Assembly: GCA_964019335.1 (NCBI GenBank)
Contig: OZ025669.1
Coordinates: 434,001 to 498,000, forward strand
Reading direction: 5' to 3'
From: Diplonema japonicum
Lineage: Eukaryota; Euglenozoa; Diplonemea; Diplonemida; Diplonemidae
DNA: 64,000 nucleotides
The notes below the pieces were generated by a model. That model did not search any database. It was not told the origin of the DNA and worked only from the letters and a program-made list of their open reading frames with translations. Position 1 is the first letter of the stretch, and every line of letters starts with the position of its first letter. A program made the position numbers and the translations under genes. Positions 30,820-39,318 of this stretch are shown piece by piece.

Positions 30820-32262
30820 TTAGAACAGCAAATTCACCTCATTATGAGCGTCAACTGCGGACCACCTTCTCGATATGTTGTCCAGGACATAAGGTGTTGC
30901 GGCGGTTGGGGAGTCAGACTCCGAGGAAGGTGGGCGATCTTGGTGCTCGGTGGCAGGGAGCGGAGCTGGGCAGAATGAAGGCGGGAGGGACGATTTTCGC
31001 GAAGCAGGCATATCAATGGATCCACAACCTGAAGCCGAGCATCTCCTGAGAAGCGTCCTGTCAGGGGGTGTGGCAGGACCGACCGACTTCCTTCTGACTA
31101 TATTGGCTGATATAGATACCTTCTTCACATATTGTGGCTGCTGTTCCCACTCTGTGCCACAGCACACTACCGCCAACGCCCCTGCCACCACGTCACCCCA
31201 CCACTGCACCACAGTCATCTCCATCACGATGGGGCACGACGTTTCAATATTTTTTTTCACAGTCTTCTTCTTCCTGAAGCTCGGTGGGTTTGGTGCTATG
31301 ATCTTCCTGACGGAGCCCCGCCGCCGTTTCTCCCCACAAGGTGCGCTGCGCGGAACTGGCTCTTTTAACGGCTTCACCAAAGAGGGCTGCGGGCTGCTTG
31401 TTGAATACTTGCACTGCGCAGAGGAGGGGACCCGTACCATAGGCTTCGGAGGTGTTTCCAGAACGTTGTTCGAGTCAAGGTTTTCAGTGTAAACTTGATT
31501 TCTTCTTGACGAGAACACCGAAGATGGTGTGGTGGCGGGCTTCTCCTTCAGCCCCGGTAGGGGCGGCTCATGCACAGGCGAGGTTGTGTGAGATGGGACC
31601 GCCACGCACTCTCGCAGTCGGTAGAGCTCCTGCTCGAGCTGGCCTGCCCGGTACTTTGTGCGTTGGTTGGATGCTGCTATCTGCCGTGCACGCTTGCGCC
31701 ATTGGAAGAGCTCCTTGCGCATGTCGAGCATGTGCTGTTGTTCCTCGAGGAGGATGCTGCTCATAGGACGGGAGCTTCGGATCTTCTTAGGCTGCGTTTC
31801 TTCAGGCAACACACTAGTCCATTTCACATTCCTTGAGTTGGAACTGTCGCTCCGCTTGGGGAGCAGCTCTTGAGTGTCAAGGGGTGGTGGCTTTCCTGCT
31901 TCTCGCTTTAGAAGCCTGATAAGCTCGTCTGCCTCGGCAACTTCTGCAGTGTATGTTTCGGTGGTGTTCATCGAAAGGGTCAGCCGGTAGGCTTCCGCTA
32001 GCTCCAAGGCGGTGTCCCCTGCCATCGTCCGTTTCTTCACCATCCGCAGGTATTCCAGCACAGAGCGGTTTTGCCTTAGATGTGCTAGCAGTATTGCTGC
32101 CACCTTGCACCGTCCTCCGTCTGCTGCTACATGAAGTGCTGTCCACCCGAACCGTGTCTTGCTTAACACGCATGCCTCGTCGACACGCAGCAGTCCTTGC
32201 ACCCGCTCCACGTCACCTTCCTTGCAGGCCTTGTGGAGGTCGCTCCACTGCGAGGTGTCCAT
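30820..32262 (-). CDS. Ankyrin-repeat protein, 480 residues
   Basis: Single exon. Residues 5-115 carry two or three ankyrin repeats: LHKACKEGDVERVQGLLRVD, then GWTALHVAADGGRCKVAAIL, then a degenerate GDTALELAEAYRL unit. A short basic coiled coil follows (about 175-215, LEEQQHMLDMRKELFQWRKRAR). The C-terminal half is Ser/Pro/Arg-rich and probably disordered, with a hydrophobic stretch near 355-375 (VQWWGDVVAGALAVVCCG). Ankyrin repeats mediate protein binding; the partner cannot be guessed. The start follows a spacer carrying dispersed repeats. Confidence 0.75.
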   Translation of the reverse strand: MDTSQWSDLHKACKEGDVERVQGLLRVDEACVLSKTRFGWTALHVAADGGRCKVAAILLAHLRQNRSVLEYLRMVKKRTMAGDTALELAEAYRLTLSMNTTETYTAEVAEADELIRLLKREAGKPPPLDTQELLPKRSDSSNSRNVKWTSVLPEETQPKKIRSSRPMSSILLEEQQHMLDMRKELFQWRKRARQIAASNQRTKYRAGQLEQELYRLRECVAVPSHTTSPVHEPPLPGLKEKPATTPSSVFSSRRNQVYTENLDSNNVLETPPKPMVRVPSSAQCKYSTSSPQPSLVKPLKEPVPRSAPCGEKRRRGSVRKIIAPNPPSFRKKKTVKKNIETSCPIVMEMTVVQWWGDVVAGALAVVCCGTEWEQQPQYVKKVSISANIVRRKSVGPATPPDRTLLRRCSASGCGSIDMPASRKSSLPPSFCPAPLPATEHQDRPPSSESDSPTAATPYVLDNISRRWSAVDAHNEVNLLF

Positions 32263-32410
32263 GCCAAGAAGGAGGGTTGTTTGTTTGTTTATATATTTAG
32301 GATTGTCATTATGCTTTTTTTTTTTTTTTTTTTTTTTTTTCTTTCTCTTTTTTCTTTCTTTTCCTTTGGGTAAAACAAACGTTTTCAGTAACTTTTTTTT
32401 TTTATTAAAA

Positions 32411-32455
32411 AAAATTCACTATGATAGGAACGAAGTGGTTAGCAACGGCCCGCCG
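32411..32455. repeat. Dispersed 40-base repeat, copy 2
   Basis: AAAATTCACTATGATAGGAA followed by CGAAGTGGTTAGCAACGGCC and CGCCG. It is nearly identical over about 45 bases to the copy at 32659-32701. Confidence 0.7.
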
Positions 32456-32658
32456 CGGTGGCGTGCCTACCTTATGATGCTCCCCTTTTCCCCAAAAAAG
32501 ATTCCGGTCGTGTAAGTAAAGGGGGTTTTTTTTTTGTTCCTTGAGATCTGGGCAAAGAAGAAAAATATCGCGTTCTAAGAAATCTGTTTCCCAAACCAAC
32601 AGGAAAGAAGGCAGCATTCAAAGCCAATGGGCAAAAAAAGGGGCAGAAAGAAAAAAAA

Positions 32659-32701
32659 ATTCACTATTGATAGGAACGAAGTGATTAGCAACGGCCCGCC
32701 G
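32659..32701. repeat. Dispersed 40-base repeat, copy 3
   Basis: ATTCACTATTGATAGGAACG followed by AAGTGATTAGCAACGGCCCG and CCG; two changes from copy 2. Confidence 0.7.
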
Positions 32702-32855
32702 TAAAGAGCGTCCAAAGAAGCTCACACCCAAAAAAAATGACCCCCCCCCCAAGAGATAGAAACAAAAAAATCAACTAAATAATACATAAGAGGAAAAAAA
32801 GAAAAAAAAAAATGGTACACGTCTTATTTCAATTTTTTTTTTTTTTTCCCCTTGC

Positions 32856-33440
32856 TCAAGAAAGTCCAGGCAATAACTCGTATTTCAGGGTGCGATTTCG
32901 TATAGGGGATGTAGGGAGGACGGTCTTGTGAAGAGCCGCCAGGTACTTCGCGGACTTCGACGGGGAAGCCGATCGAGACCTTGACCGCGACCGCGACCGG
33001 TGACGTGTTGCAGCACCGTTCACAGATGTGAAGACAACAGGAACATGCGTAAAGTGTTTAGATTTCCAGTAAGTGCAAGCATCAGGAGGGACCCCTCTGT
33101 GGGGGTACGTGGTGATGATGTAGCCAGCACCTGAGCAGAAGTCACGCATGCTATTAGTGATCCTCCAATACCCATTGGGCGTGCTGTACAGCCACCTATT
33201 ACACTCCATTGCCTTCCAGTAGGGGTAGCCGTTGACGTGTTCTCCGCACTGCACGTACCTCCCGCTGCAGTGCGAACACCTGCCTGTCACCTCCACCGCA
33301 TAGTAGGGCGGGTCCTGGCTGCTCTTAACCTTCGTTCGTAGATTTGTCATTGGCGGTACGCTTGGTGCTACAATATCTACAGGCAGGGAATCGTCAGCGC
33401 TCTCGCTCTCGCTTTCATAAAGTGTTGGTGATGAGCTCAT
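32856..33440 (-). CDS. Hypothetical protein with a Cys/Trp-rich domain and an SR-rich tail, 194 residues
   Basis: Single exon. After an acidic disordered start (ESESESADD), residues about 45-130 form a compact domain: VTGRCSHCSGRYVQCGEHVN, then GYPYWKAMECNRWLY, then NGYWRITNSMRDFCSG and ACTYW. The spacing WK-x(5)-WLY-x(4)-GYWRIT looks like a small beta-rich fold found in many lineage-specific protist proteins, which I cannot name. A run of alternating Arg and Ser follows (RSRSRSRSRS). No enzyme motif is visible. Start and stop are clear. Confidence 0.6.
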   Translation of the reverse strand: MSSSPTLYESESESADDSLPVDIVAPSVPPMTNLRTKVKSSQDPPYYAVEVTGRCSHCSGRYVQCGEHVNGYPYWKAMECNRWLYSTPNGYWRITNSMRDFCSGAGYIITTYPHRGVPPDACTYWKSKHFTHVPVVFTSVNGAATRHRSRSRSRSRSASPSKSAKYLAALHKTVLPTSPIRNRTLKYELLPGLS

Positions 33441-34091
33441 AAGTTAGGTCCCCTCCCAACGTACCTTTGGAAGAGGGTAAAAATAAAAATAAAATAAAAA
33501 AAAACTGAAGAAAAAAAAAAAAAAACCACGTAAAGCTCTCAGAACGATCAAAAAAAATAAAAATAAAAATAAAAATAAAAATAAAAATAAAAATAAAAAT
33601 AAAAATAAAAATAAAAATAAAAATAAAAATAAAAATAAAAATAAAAATAAAAATAAAATAAAAATAAAAATAAAAAAAAACCAATTGCAAGATAATATAA
33701 AAGCAAAAAGGGAAAGATGGCCATGAAGGGCCTGGGCGAGAACTATGTAGCAAAGGGGGGGGGGGGGGTGGTTATTATTTCCTCTTTTTTCTTTGGTGTA
33801 AAAGGGGGAAAGGAAAAAAAAAAGGGGGGAAAAAAAAACACTCAAAAAATCTCCTTTTTTTGTTTTGCTTCGTTAAGTTTTCGCTTTTTAAAAAGCCAAT
33901 GTGTTTTTCTTTCTTTTTTTTTTTTCCTCCGCTCAAATAATTTCTCCTTTTCTTTTTTTTTTAAACATAAAACCCAGGTTCTCTGGGGAAGAAAAAAAAA
34001 TGGAAACACCCCCCTGAAGGTTAGTAAAAAAGAAATAGGGATAGGGCAAGAATCTTTTTTTTTTTTTTTTGGTTTCCCCTTCTTCTTTTTT
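33441..34091. other. Intergenic DNA with a hexamer microsatellite
   Basis: No gene. The left part is the AAAAAT microsatellite (listed separately); the rest is G, A and T tracts downstream of ATG8. Confidence 0.6.
33549..33680. repeat. (AAAAAT)n microsatellite
   Basis: About 20 nearly perfect tandem copies of a six-base unit, AAAAAT on the plus strand. Only one or two units near 33655-33670 are shortened. High purity indicates recent slippage expansion. Confidence 0.9.
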
Positions 34092-34121
34092 TTAACGCCC
34101 GTATGTGCTTTCACCGCTGTA

Positions 34122-34157
<36 letters not shown>

Positions 34158-34556
34158 CTCCCCATCCTTCAAACATACTTTATGTACAGAAAGCCATCCT
34201 CATCCTTAGATTCGTTGTAAAGAGATTGCATAAGTGCAGCTGTGTAATGATTTTCTTTTTAATATTTCAACTCATATACCAGTTGGAGGCAGCATCCCAT
34301 CCACAAACAAGAACAATGCCTTCTCCGGCTCCAGCCTGATCCTTTTCCTTACAACATAGATAAACTGACCAACATTCAGGTCCATAGGGACCAAATATTT
34401 CGTCTTGTCAATATTGGGCACGTCCGACTGGGAGTGCTTCTCACAGATAACTGGGATCCGGTCAGGGTACTTTTTCAATATCCTCTCGGCCTCGGTTTTC
34501 CTTGTTTCCAGAGACCTTCCCTGTTTGTACTGGTACTCTTGGCTGCCACGGCCCAT
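34092..34556 (-). CDS. ATG8: Autophagy ubiquitin-like protein ATG8, three exons
   Basis: Ubiquitin-like protein conjugated to phosphatidylethanolamine on autophagosome membranes. Exon 1 34556-34280, intron 34279-34240 (40 nt), exon 2 34239-34179, intron 34178-34123 (56 nt, GTATGT then an A run to AAAG), exon 3 34122-34092. The spliced protein is 122 residues. Family blocks are [69 protein letters not shown]. The last exon is 31 nt and encodes the tail ending in Gly121-Arg122, so the ATG4 protease would remove one residue to expose the glycine. If the second intron is retained, translation ends at KYV and the glycine is lost. Fifteen A residues precede the ATG. Confidence 0.93.
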
Positions 34557-34855
34557 TTTTTTTTTTTTTTTGTTTTTGTTTTCCCTTTTTTTTTATTCTT
34601 ATTTTTAAAGTTCTGCGTCAAAAAAAAAAAAGAAAAAAAAAAAAAAGAAAAAAAAACACGGAAATAAAAAAAAAACGAATAAAAACAGCAAAAAAAAAAA
34701 ACCACAATTTTTTTTTCTTTTCCTTCTTTTTTTTTTTTTTTTTTTTTTTTTCTTCTTCATTTTTTGAGCACGTTTTAAAGTCAATAGAACAAAAAAAAAA
34801 AAAAAAAACATTTTTTTTTTCAATAATAAAAATGGGAAAGAAGGGGAGACAAACA

Positions 34856-34895
<40 letters not shown>

Positions 34896-34896
34896 A
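34557..34896. other. Intergenic homopolymer-rich spacer
   Basis: About 340 bases of alternating long T and A tracts, including an A run of about 35 bases at 34860-34894. No coding sequence. Confidence 0.7.
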
Positions 34897-37029
34897 TCAA
34901 TTTTTCTTCCTGGACTTTTCATCCAAACGGATAAGCGGAAAGGGCTTCGCGGTGCCTGCCTGTTCTGAGGGGCTGTTGGGGTCGACGTACTGCGCCGCAG
35001 CGGAGAGAGGGCAGGTGAGGTTTGTGAGAATCGATTTGTTCTGAGCAATGCCCGAGTCACGGATCATCCGGACGGCGTAGCGGATGATGTCGGCATCGCT
35101 GTCCACGACACCAAGATCAGAGAGACCGTTAATCCTTGCAGAGGCGAAAACAGAGGCTGGGGTAGGTGCAATTGCAAGCTTAGGCGGGACGGCACGCTTT
35201 GAGGAATCATCAATTGGAGGAGAATCGCTCCGAGACTGTGTTGGCACCGACGACCCCATTGAATTCCCTTCACTGCACGCAGCCAGCGACTGTACTGAAC
35301 AAGGCGAAGGGTCGAATGTCCCTGGTGTCAGGCCATTTGCCGGACTCATTGACGCTTCACAAAAGGATCCTGTAAAGTCCTGCGGAACACCCCCAGACCC
35401 ACCGACCCCTGTTACTGTCGGCAACGGTCCTCTTAACAAAGTACTATGATACACAACCGCTGCTGTTAGCCCTACTTGCAACAACCATGCTTGAACAAAA
35501 CTTGTAAACGCCTTGTCGCTGTCCCATTCCTTTCCTTTCCCGAATAGTTCCTCCAACCATTTTCCATGGTACCTGCACCCGTTGTACTCACCTGTTTCAG
35601 CGTCAAACGTTGTCACGTACTTCGCAATGGGCTTCCTGAGGTTCGTGACGGAGGGTATCCCGCACAGTCGGATCACGCTCAGGTCCTGGAGGGATATCTC
35701 TGCTGTTGTGAAGGGTATCACGCCCTCTATCTCGCCGGAGCCCATCATGAAGGTCCGCAGGATGTTGATGATGGACCGCACGCTGCCGTCCTTCGCCTCA
35801 GAACCTTCCCCACCGATGACAAAGACAGGACGGCCCTTCAACAACGCGTACACCACGTGTTTAAGCGATTTAGGGTACAATGTGAACAGCGCGTGAAGAT
35901 AAGGAGCAGGTGGGTGTGAGTATGGCGACACAAGACTGATATGCGGGATATCCGTCTGCGCGGCATAAGAAGCGTCTGACTGCAGATCGGTACCAAGTGT
36001 CAACCGCCCACCGAAGCCCATAGTCGTTCCTGGAAGGACCGATTGGTGCGCGGACCTCCAATCTTGCTCCATGAGCATGAGGTCCATTTCAGGTCTGTCG
36101 ATGACCTGTATGATGAGAACCAGTCGGGTTAACCCGCTGAGCCAAACTTCCGTTCCCACCCAGTCCTCTAGGTGGAGGAGTGCCTCTTGCGAGGGTGTTT
36201 TTTCAAGAAAATTCGTCAGGAAGTCCACCCATCCTGATATCGCAAGGTTTTTCAGCCCAACGTGGGCTCGTTCGTCCTCCACAGCGCAGTCGGGGGATTG
36301 TTTTTTTACCGCGCCGATCATTTGTTGCAGGTTGACGCGTTCTTTTTCCATCTCCCCCACTGGGATGTCCGCGTCTGTCTCAGTTCCCCGCCATAACCCG
36401 CCAAGGCGAGAAAACCACGACCCCGCACCTGAATCGGGGATAGAGCTGGAATCATCTGTTGCAGCATCTGACTGAACAGCTGTGACGCTTCGCTTGTTTT
36501 TGTAGAAGTTCAAAACGGAATTGGTGCCCTTAATAATGAGGGAAGCACGTGACACGAAATACCTGTAAGCGCCTTCCTTCCATGGGGTCACCGAGTCTGC
36601 CGTCCAGGACTTGAGCTTGGTGAAGTACGGAACCAGTTTAGACGCTTGCTGCGTGAGGTATATGATGCTAAAGGGGCGGACATGCCCTCGAGCGGAGAGG
36701 TCGGGGAGGGTGAATTTGTAGATGAACGCGGCGTATAACCTGTCGAGGAAAGTGACCTCGTGGAGAAGGGCGTGGCAGTCGGGGGGTACCACCCATTCTT
36801 GTTGCTGTTCCCCGACCTTGTGGTAGTGGTGGTCCGCGCTTAACATGCTTGCTACAAACCGCATCACGTCGTCTTTAACCTTGAAATCCTGCTGCTCGTA
36901 AAATTTCTCCGCGAGAAAATACCCTTTTCCATCCAAGTACACGATGAGCTTGGGGCCTTCCTTCTCGCAAACCTCGCAGACGAGGATGATGTCCATGTCC
37001 TGCGATCCATCAGGGTCCACGTCGCACAT
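34897..37029 (-). CDS. Folliculin/SMCR8-like longin-DENN protein
   Basis: Single exon, 710 residues, near the length of folliculin-family proteins. The N-terminus (MDIILVCEVCEKEGPKLIVY) fits the longin domain that starts FLCN and SMCR8, and ARGHVRPFSIIYLTQQASKL matches the RG-x-VRPFxLxYL signature. A middle disordered linker with a CxxD/Trp part is followed by the cDENN-like region: LKHVVYALLKGRPVFVIGGE, then a helix (VRSIINILRTFMMG) and a beta-rich part. FLCN/SMCR8 proteins act as GAPs for Arf/Rab-type or Rag GTPases in nutrient signalling and autophagy at the lysosome. Lying directly upstream of ATG8 in transcription is notable but may be chance. I cannot separate FLCN from SMCR8. Confidence 0.65.
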   Translation of the reverse strand: MCDVDPDGSQDMDIILVCEVCEKEGPKLIVYLDGKGYFLAEKFYEQQDFKVKDDVMRFVASMLSADHHYHKVGEQQQEWVVPPDCHALLHEVTFLDRLYAAFIYKFTLPDLSARGHVRPFSIIYLTQQASKLVPYFTKLKSWTADSVTPWKEGAYRYFVSRASLIIKGTNSVLNFYKNKRSVTAVQSDAATDDSSSIPDSGAGSWFSRLGGLWRGTETDADIPVGEMEKERVNLQQMIGAVKKQSPDCAVEDERAHVGLKNLAISGWVDFLTNFLEKTPSQEALLHLEDWVGTEVWLSGLTRLVLIIQVIDRPEMDLMLMEQDWRSAHQSVLPGTTMGFGGRLTLGTDLQSDASYAAQTDIPHISLVSPYSHPPAPYLHALFTLYPKSLKHVVYALLKGRPVFVIGGEGSEAKDGSVRSIINILRTFMMGSGEIEGVIPFTTAEISLQDLSVIRLCGIPSVTNLRKPIAKYVTTFDAETGEYNGCRYHGKWLEELFGKGKEWDSDKAFTSFVQAWLLQVGLTAAVVYHSTLLRGPLPTVTGVGGSGGVPQDFTGSFCEASMSPANGLTPGTFDPSPCSVQSLAACSEGNSMGSSVPTQSRSDSPPIDDSSKRAVPPKLAIAPTPASVFASARINGLSDLGVVDSDADIIRYAVRMIRDSGIAQNKSILTNLTCPLSAAAQYVDPNSPSEQAGTAKPFPLIRLDEKSRKKN

Positions 37030-37116
37030 TTTTTTTTTCCCCCCCCTTCTCCTCCCCCTTTTTTTGTTTGAAAATTTTTGGAGGGAAAAAAAAAAAAAAA
37101 AAAAAGGTGCTTCAGT

Positions 37117-37632
37117 TCAATAAAGCTGTTTAATTTCTATCGGAGAAGGCGCCACATCGTACCGTTCTTTCAAGCTCATATACCCGTCCGCGCTGGAGAC
37201 GGGGTCTTGGTACTCAAATTGGATAAGAGTGTATTTTTCATCTAATGGCAGCGCCTCGAAGAGTTCGAGTAGGACGTGGAATTTATTCGCTAAAGGTATT
37301 AGAGTAGGGTTTTGAGTGTAAGAATCCGTCAATCTGGAAGCGATCTGCCGTGCCAGAGGTTCAGACTCGAGGAACGCAATTATGGCGTCTTGCTTCAATT
37401 GATAGCATATAAAGGCTTTCTCCTTCATCTCCCAGAATCTTTTTTCGATGTTGTGCTTCTCCTTTTGTAAAGTCGAACTTTCGTACTCCTCTTTAATCTC
37501 TTTCATTCGCTCGTTGTACAGCTGCAGCCTCACAGCCGCGGATTCAATTTGGGCTAATTCTTCATCATTGACTAATCTCGTCCCTTGTTTGATATATTTT
37601 ACATTGTGCAAGCTCCGACGGAACGCATACAT
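37117..37632 (-). CDS. Hypothetical protein, possibly mitochondrial, 171 residues
   Basis: Single exon. The first 20 residues (MYAFRRSLHNVKYIKQGTRL) are basic, lack acidic residues and could be a mitochondrial presequence. The rest is mostly helical, with a charged coiled-coil part (YNERMKEIKEEYESSTLQKE) and a well-mixed C-terminal half. No family is recognised. Ten A residues directly precede the ATG. Confidence 0.6.
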   Translation of the reverse strand: MYAFRRSLHNVKYIKQGTRLVNDEELAQIESAAVRLQLYNERMKEIKEEYESSTLQKEKHNIEKRFWEMKEKAFICYQLKQDAIIAFLESEPLARQIASRLTDSYTQNPTLIPLANKFHVLLELFEALPLDEKYTLIQFEYQDPVSSADGYMSLKERYDVAPSPIEIKQLY

Positions 37633-37816
37633 TTTTTTTTTTGTTGTCTCTTTTTTTTTTTTTTTTTTTTAAACGTCGATATGATTATTCTCTGGAGAGT
37701 GAAGGGGGGAAAAAAAGGGGGAAACGGGTAATAAAGTAGAGAGCCTTTACAGGTACGTGTTAAAAGAAAAATTAACAAAAAAAGGGGGGGGGGGTAAACT
37801 TTCTTTCTCTTTCTTT

Positions 37817-38354
37817 TTACTCCCAGAAGCATCCAAAACACAATGCACAGCACCAAAGATGTTGATTTTTGAACACAGCTTCTGCGAAATTATCCTTTGG
37901 GAGGGGGGGGGGGGGTTTTGAAAGGAAGAAAAAAAAAAAGAAAAAAAAAAGTACCTGCTCAGGATCCCACAAGCACCTCGAAGCTATTCTTATACCCTGC
38001 CCGGTCGCCTCCGTTATGTTTACTTGTATTACAATCTTGTACCTTTCGTAGCCCATTTGCTTGACCGCCGATTGGATTTCAGTGCAGAGCTCTTTCGTTA
38101 GCTGGCTTTGTTCCACAGGATCGTATTCTTTGCTCTGTTTTCGAGTGTTATTGTTTTTTTTTTTTTTTTTTTTTTTTTCTTACCTGTAATTTTTCCTGCA
38201 AGATCTTCGCCATCGTCATCTCAACGTCCCTCTTCAGAAATTTCGTCCCTTCCCGCGGCTTCATGAGGTATGTCGGGTTGAAAATTTTCACAGTTTGCTG
38301 GCCTTCGGTGTGTCCACCGATTTCACCGTACGTCGCCCCTGGTTTCGCTGTCAT
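37817..38354 (-). CDS. DYNLT2B: Tctex1-type dynein light chain DYNLT2B (TCTEX1D2), three exons
   Basis: Light chain of dynein, in animals and algae part of the retrograde intraflagellar transport motor. Exon 1 38354-38184, intron 38183-38135 (49 nt, GTAAGA then A run), exon 2 38134-37955, intron 37954-37895 (60 nt, T-rich, ends AAAG), exon 3 37894-37817. The spliced product has 142 residues, the same as human TCTEX1D2. Family blocks are NPTYLMKPRE, QSQLTKELCTEIQSAVKQMG, RYKIVIQVNITEATGQGIRI, SRCLWDPE and the C-terminal FGCFWE. Exon 3 encodes DNFAEAVFKNQHLWCCALCF, matching the conserved DNY-x-x-x-V-x-N segment. Clear marker of a flagellated cell. Confidence 0.92.
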
Positions 38355-38453
38355 TTTTTTTTTTCCCCCCTCCTCTCAATTTTTTTTTTCTTGCTGGAAA
38401 AAAAAAAAAAAAAAAAAAAAAAGGGCGGGAAAGAAAAAAAAAATTTTTTTTCT

Positions 38454-39161
38454 TCATTTCTTCTTCAGAAACTCCCAGCAGTCTGCGTCCCGACGTAGTT
38501 TTGGAAGCTCAGAGACGGCTTCGATATCAGCCATTTTGGAGGTTGTAGCATACGTGTCTATACATGGAGGGGGTGGTGGAAGAGGTTGTTCCACATTGCA
38601 CTTAGAACGTATCGATGAGGCAGACACCCAATAGTCGGGAGAGTAGGTTGGCTCCGCATAACACTTATCACCGAAGGATTTCAGAGTCAAGCCGTTGCGG
38701 GAGGACTCCACGAGCCGTTTGGAGCCCATCGCGACTTCAACTGTGTTTTCCTTCGACACCGGCGGTACCAAGCTCCTTTTTTGTGTGAACAAAATATTGG
38801 TTTCTTTGCTTGCAGGGGGTTGCACCATGCGTTTCCCCCTCACCACGCTGTACCCGTCCTGCGGGTCTGATTTCGGGTTTATCCCGAACCTCTTCCCGAT
38901 CGGTTTGGATATCGGTGGCTGTTCTGTTTTTACCCCGCCCTTGCCCCTCCATGTCAGCTCTTTACTCCTTCTCTCCTCAAAGGTTTTGCGTCCCAACGGT
39001 TCCACCACTGTTTTCGCTGTGTTTTTTTCGTCGAGGAACGCGGCGAACCCGCCTCGTAAAGAGGACCTCTCCAATGCCGCTGCATCGTGTTCGTTCCGAC
39101 CCTTGGAAGGGATCCTCCACTTCGGGACGCAGCCCAATATGGGCAGCTCGACGTCGGCCAT
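38454..39161 (-). CDS. Hypothetical basic protein, 235 residues
   Basis: Single exon starting at ATG 39161 (MADVELPILG). The protein is basic, low in helix formers and rich in Lys, Pro, Ser and Val, with loosely repeated short units around KRM/KRL/KRS motifs (VVRGKRMVQPPASK, FTQKRSLVPPVSK, AMGSKRLVESS) spaced about 20-25 residues apart. Such extended repeat proteins occur among microtubule inner proteins of cilia, but I have no direct match and do not claim it. The C-terminus (DCWEFLKKK) is Lys-rich. Confidence 0.6.
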   Translation of the reverse strand: MADVELPILGCVPKWRIPSKGRNEHDAAALERSSLRGGFAAFLDEKNTAKTVVEPLGRKTFEERRSKELTWRGKGGVKTEQPPISKPIGKRFGINPKSDPQDGYSVVRGKRMVQPPASKETNILFTQKRSLVPPVSKENTVEVAMGSKRLVESSRNGLTLKSFGDKCYAEPTYSPDYWVSASSIRSKCNVEQPLPPPPPCIDTYATTSKMADIEAVSELPKLRRDADCWEFLKKK

Positions 39162-39217
39162 TCCCCCCAACCTCTTTCCTCTCTTAATTTCAAAGGGGGA
39201 ACAAAAAGAGTGCGGGG

Positions 39218-39263
<46 letters not shown>

Positions 39264-39318
39264 AGAATGAACGGAAGTTCATGAAAACGAAGACAAAAAA
39301 AAAAACAAAATATAACAC

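Larger units (their letters stand above)
32263..32855. other. Intergenic DNA carrying two copies of a dispersed repeat
   Basis: About 590 bases with no gene. It contains two direct copies of the 40-base repeat (32411-32455 and 32659-32701), plus T and A runs. Confidence 0.6.

Noticed and set aside
33444-33845. Minus frame with FIFIFI/FLFLFL repeats
   Set aside because: Direct product of the AAAAAT microsatellite.
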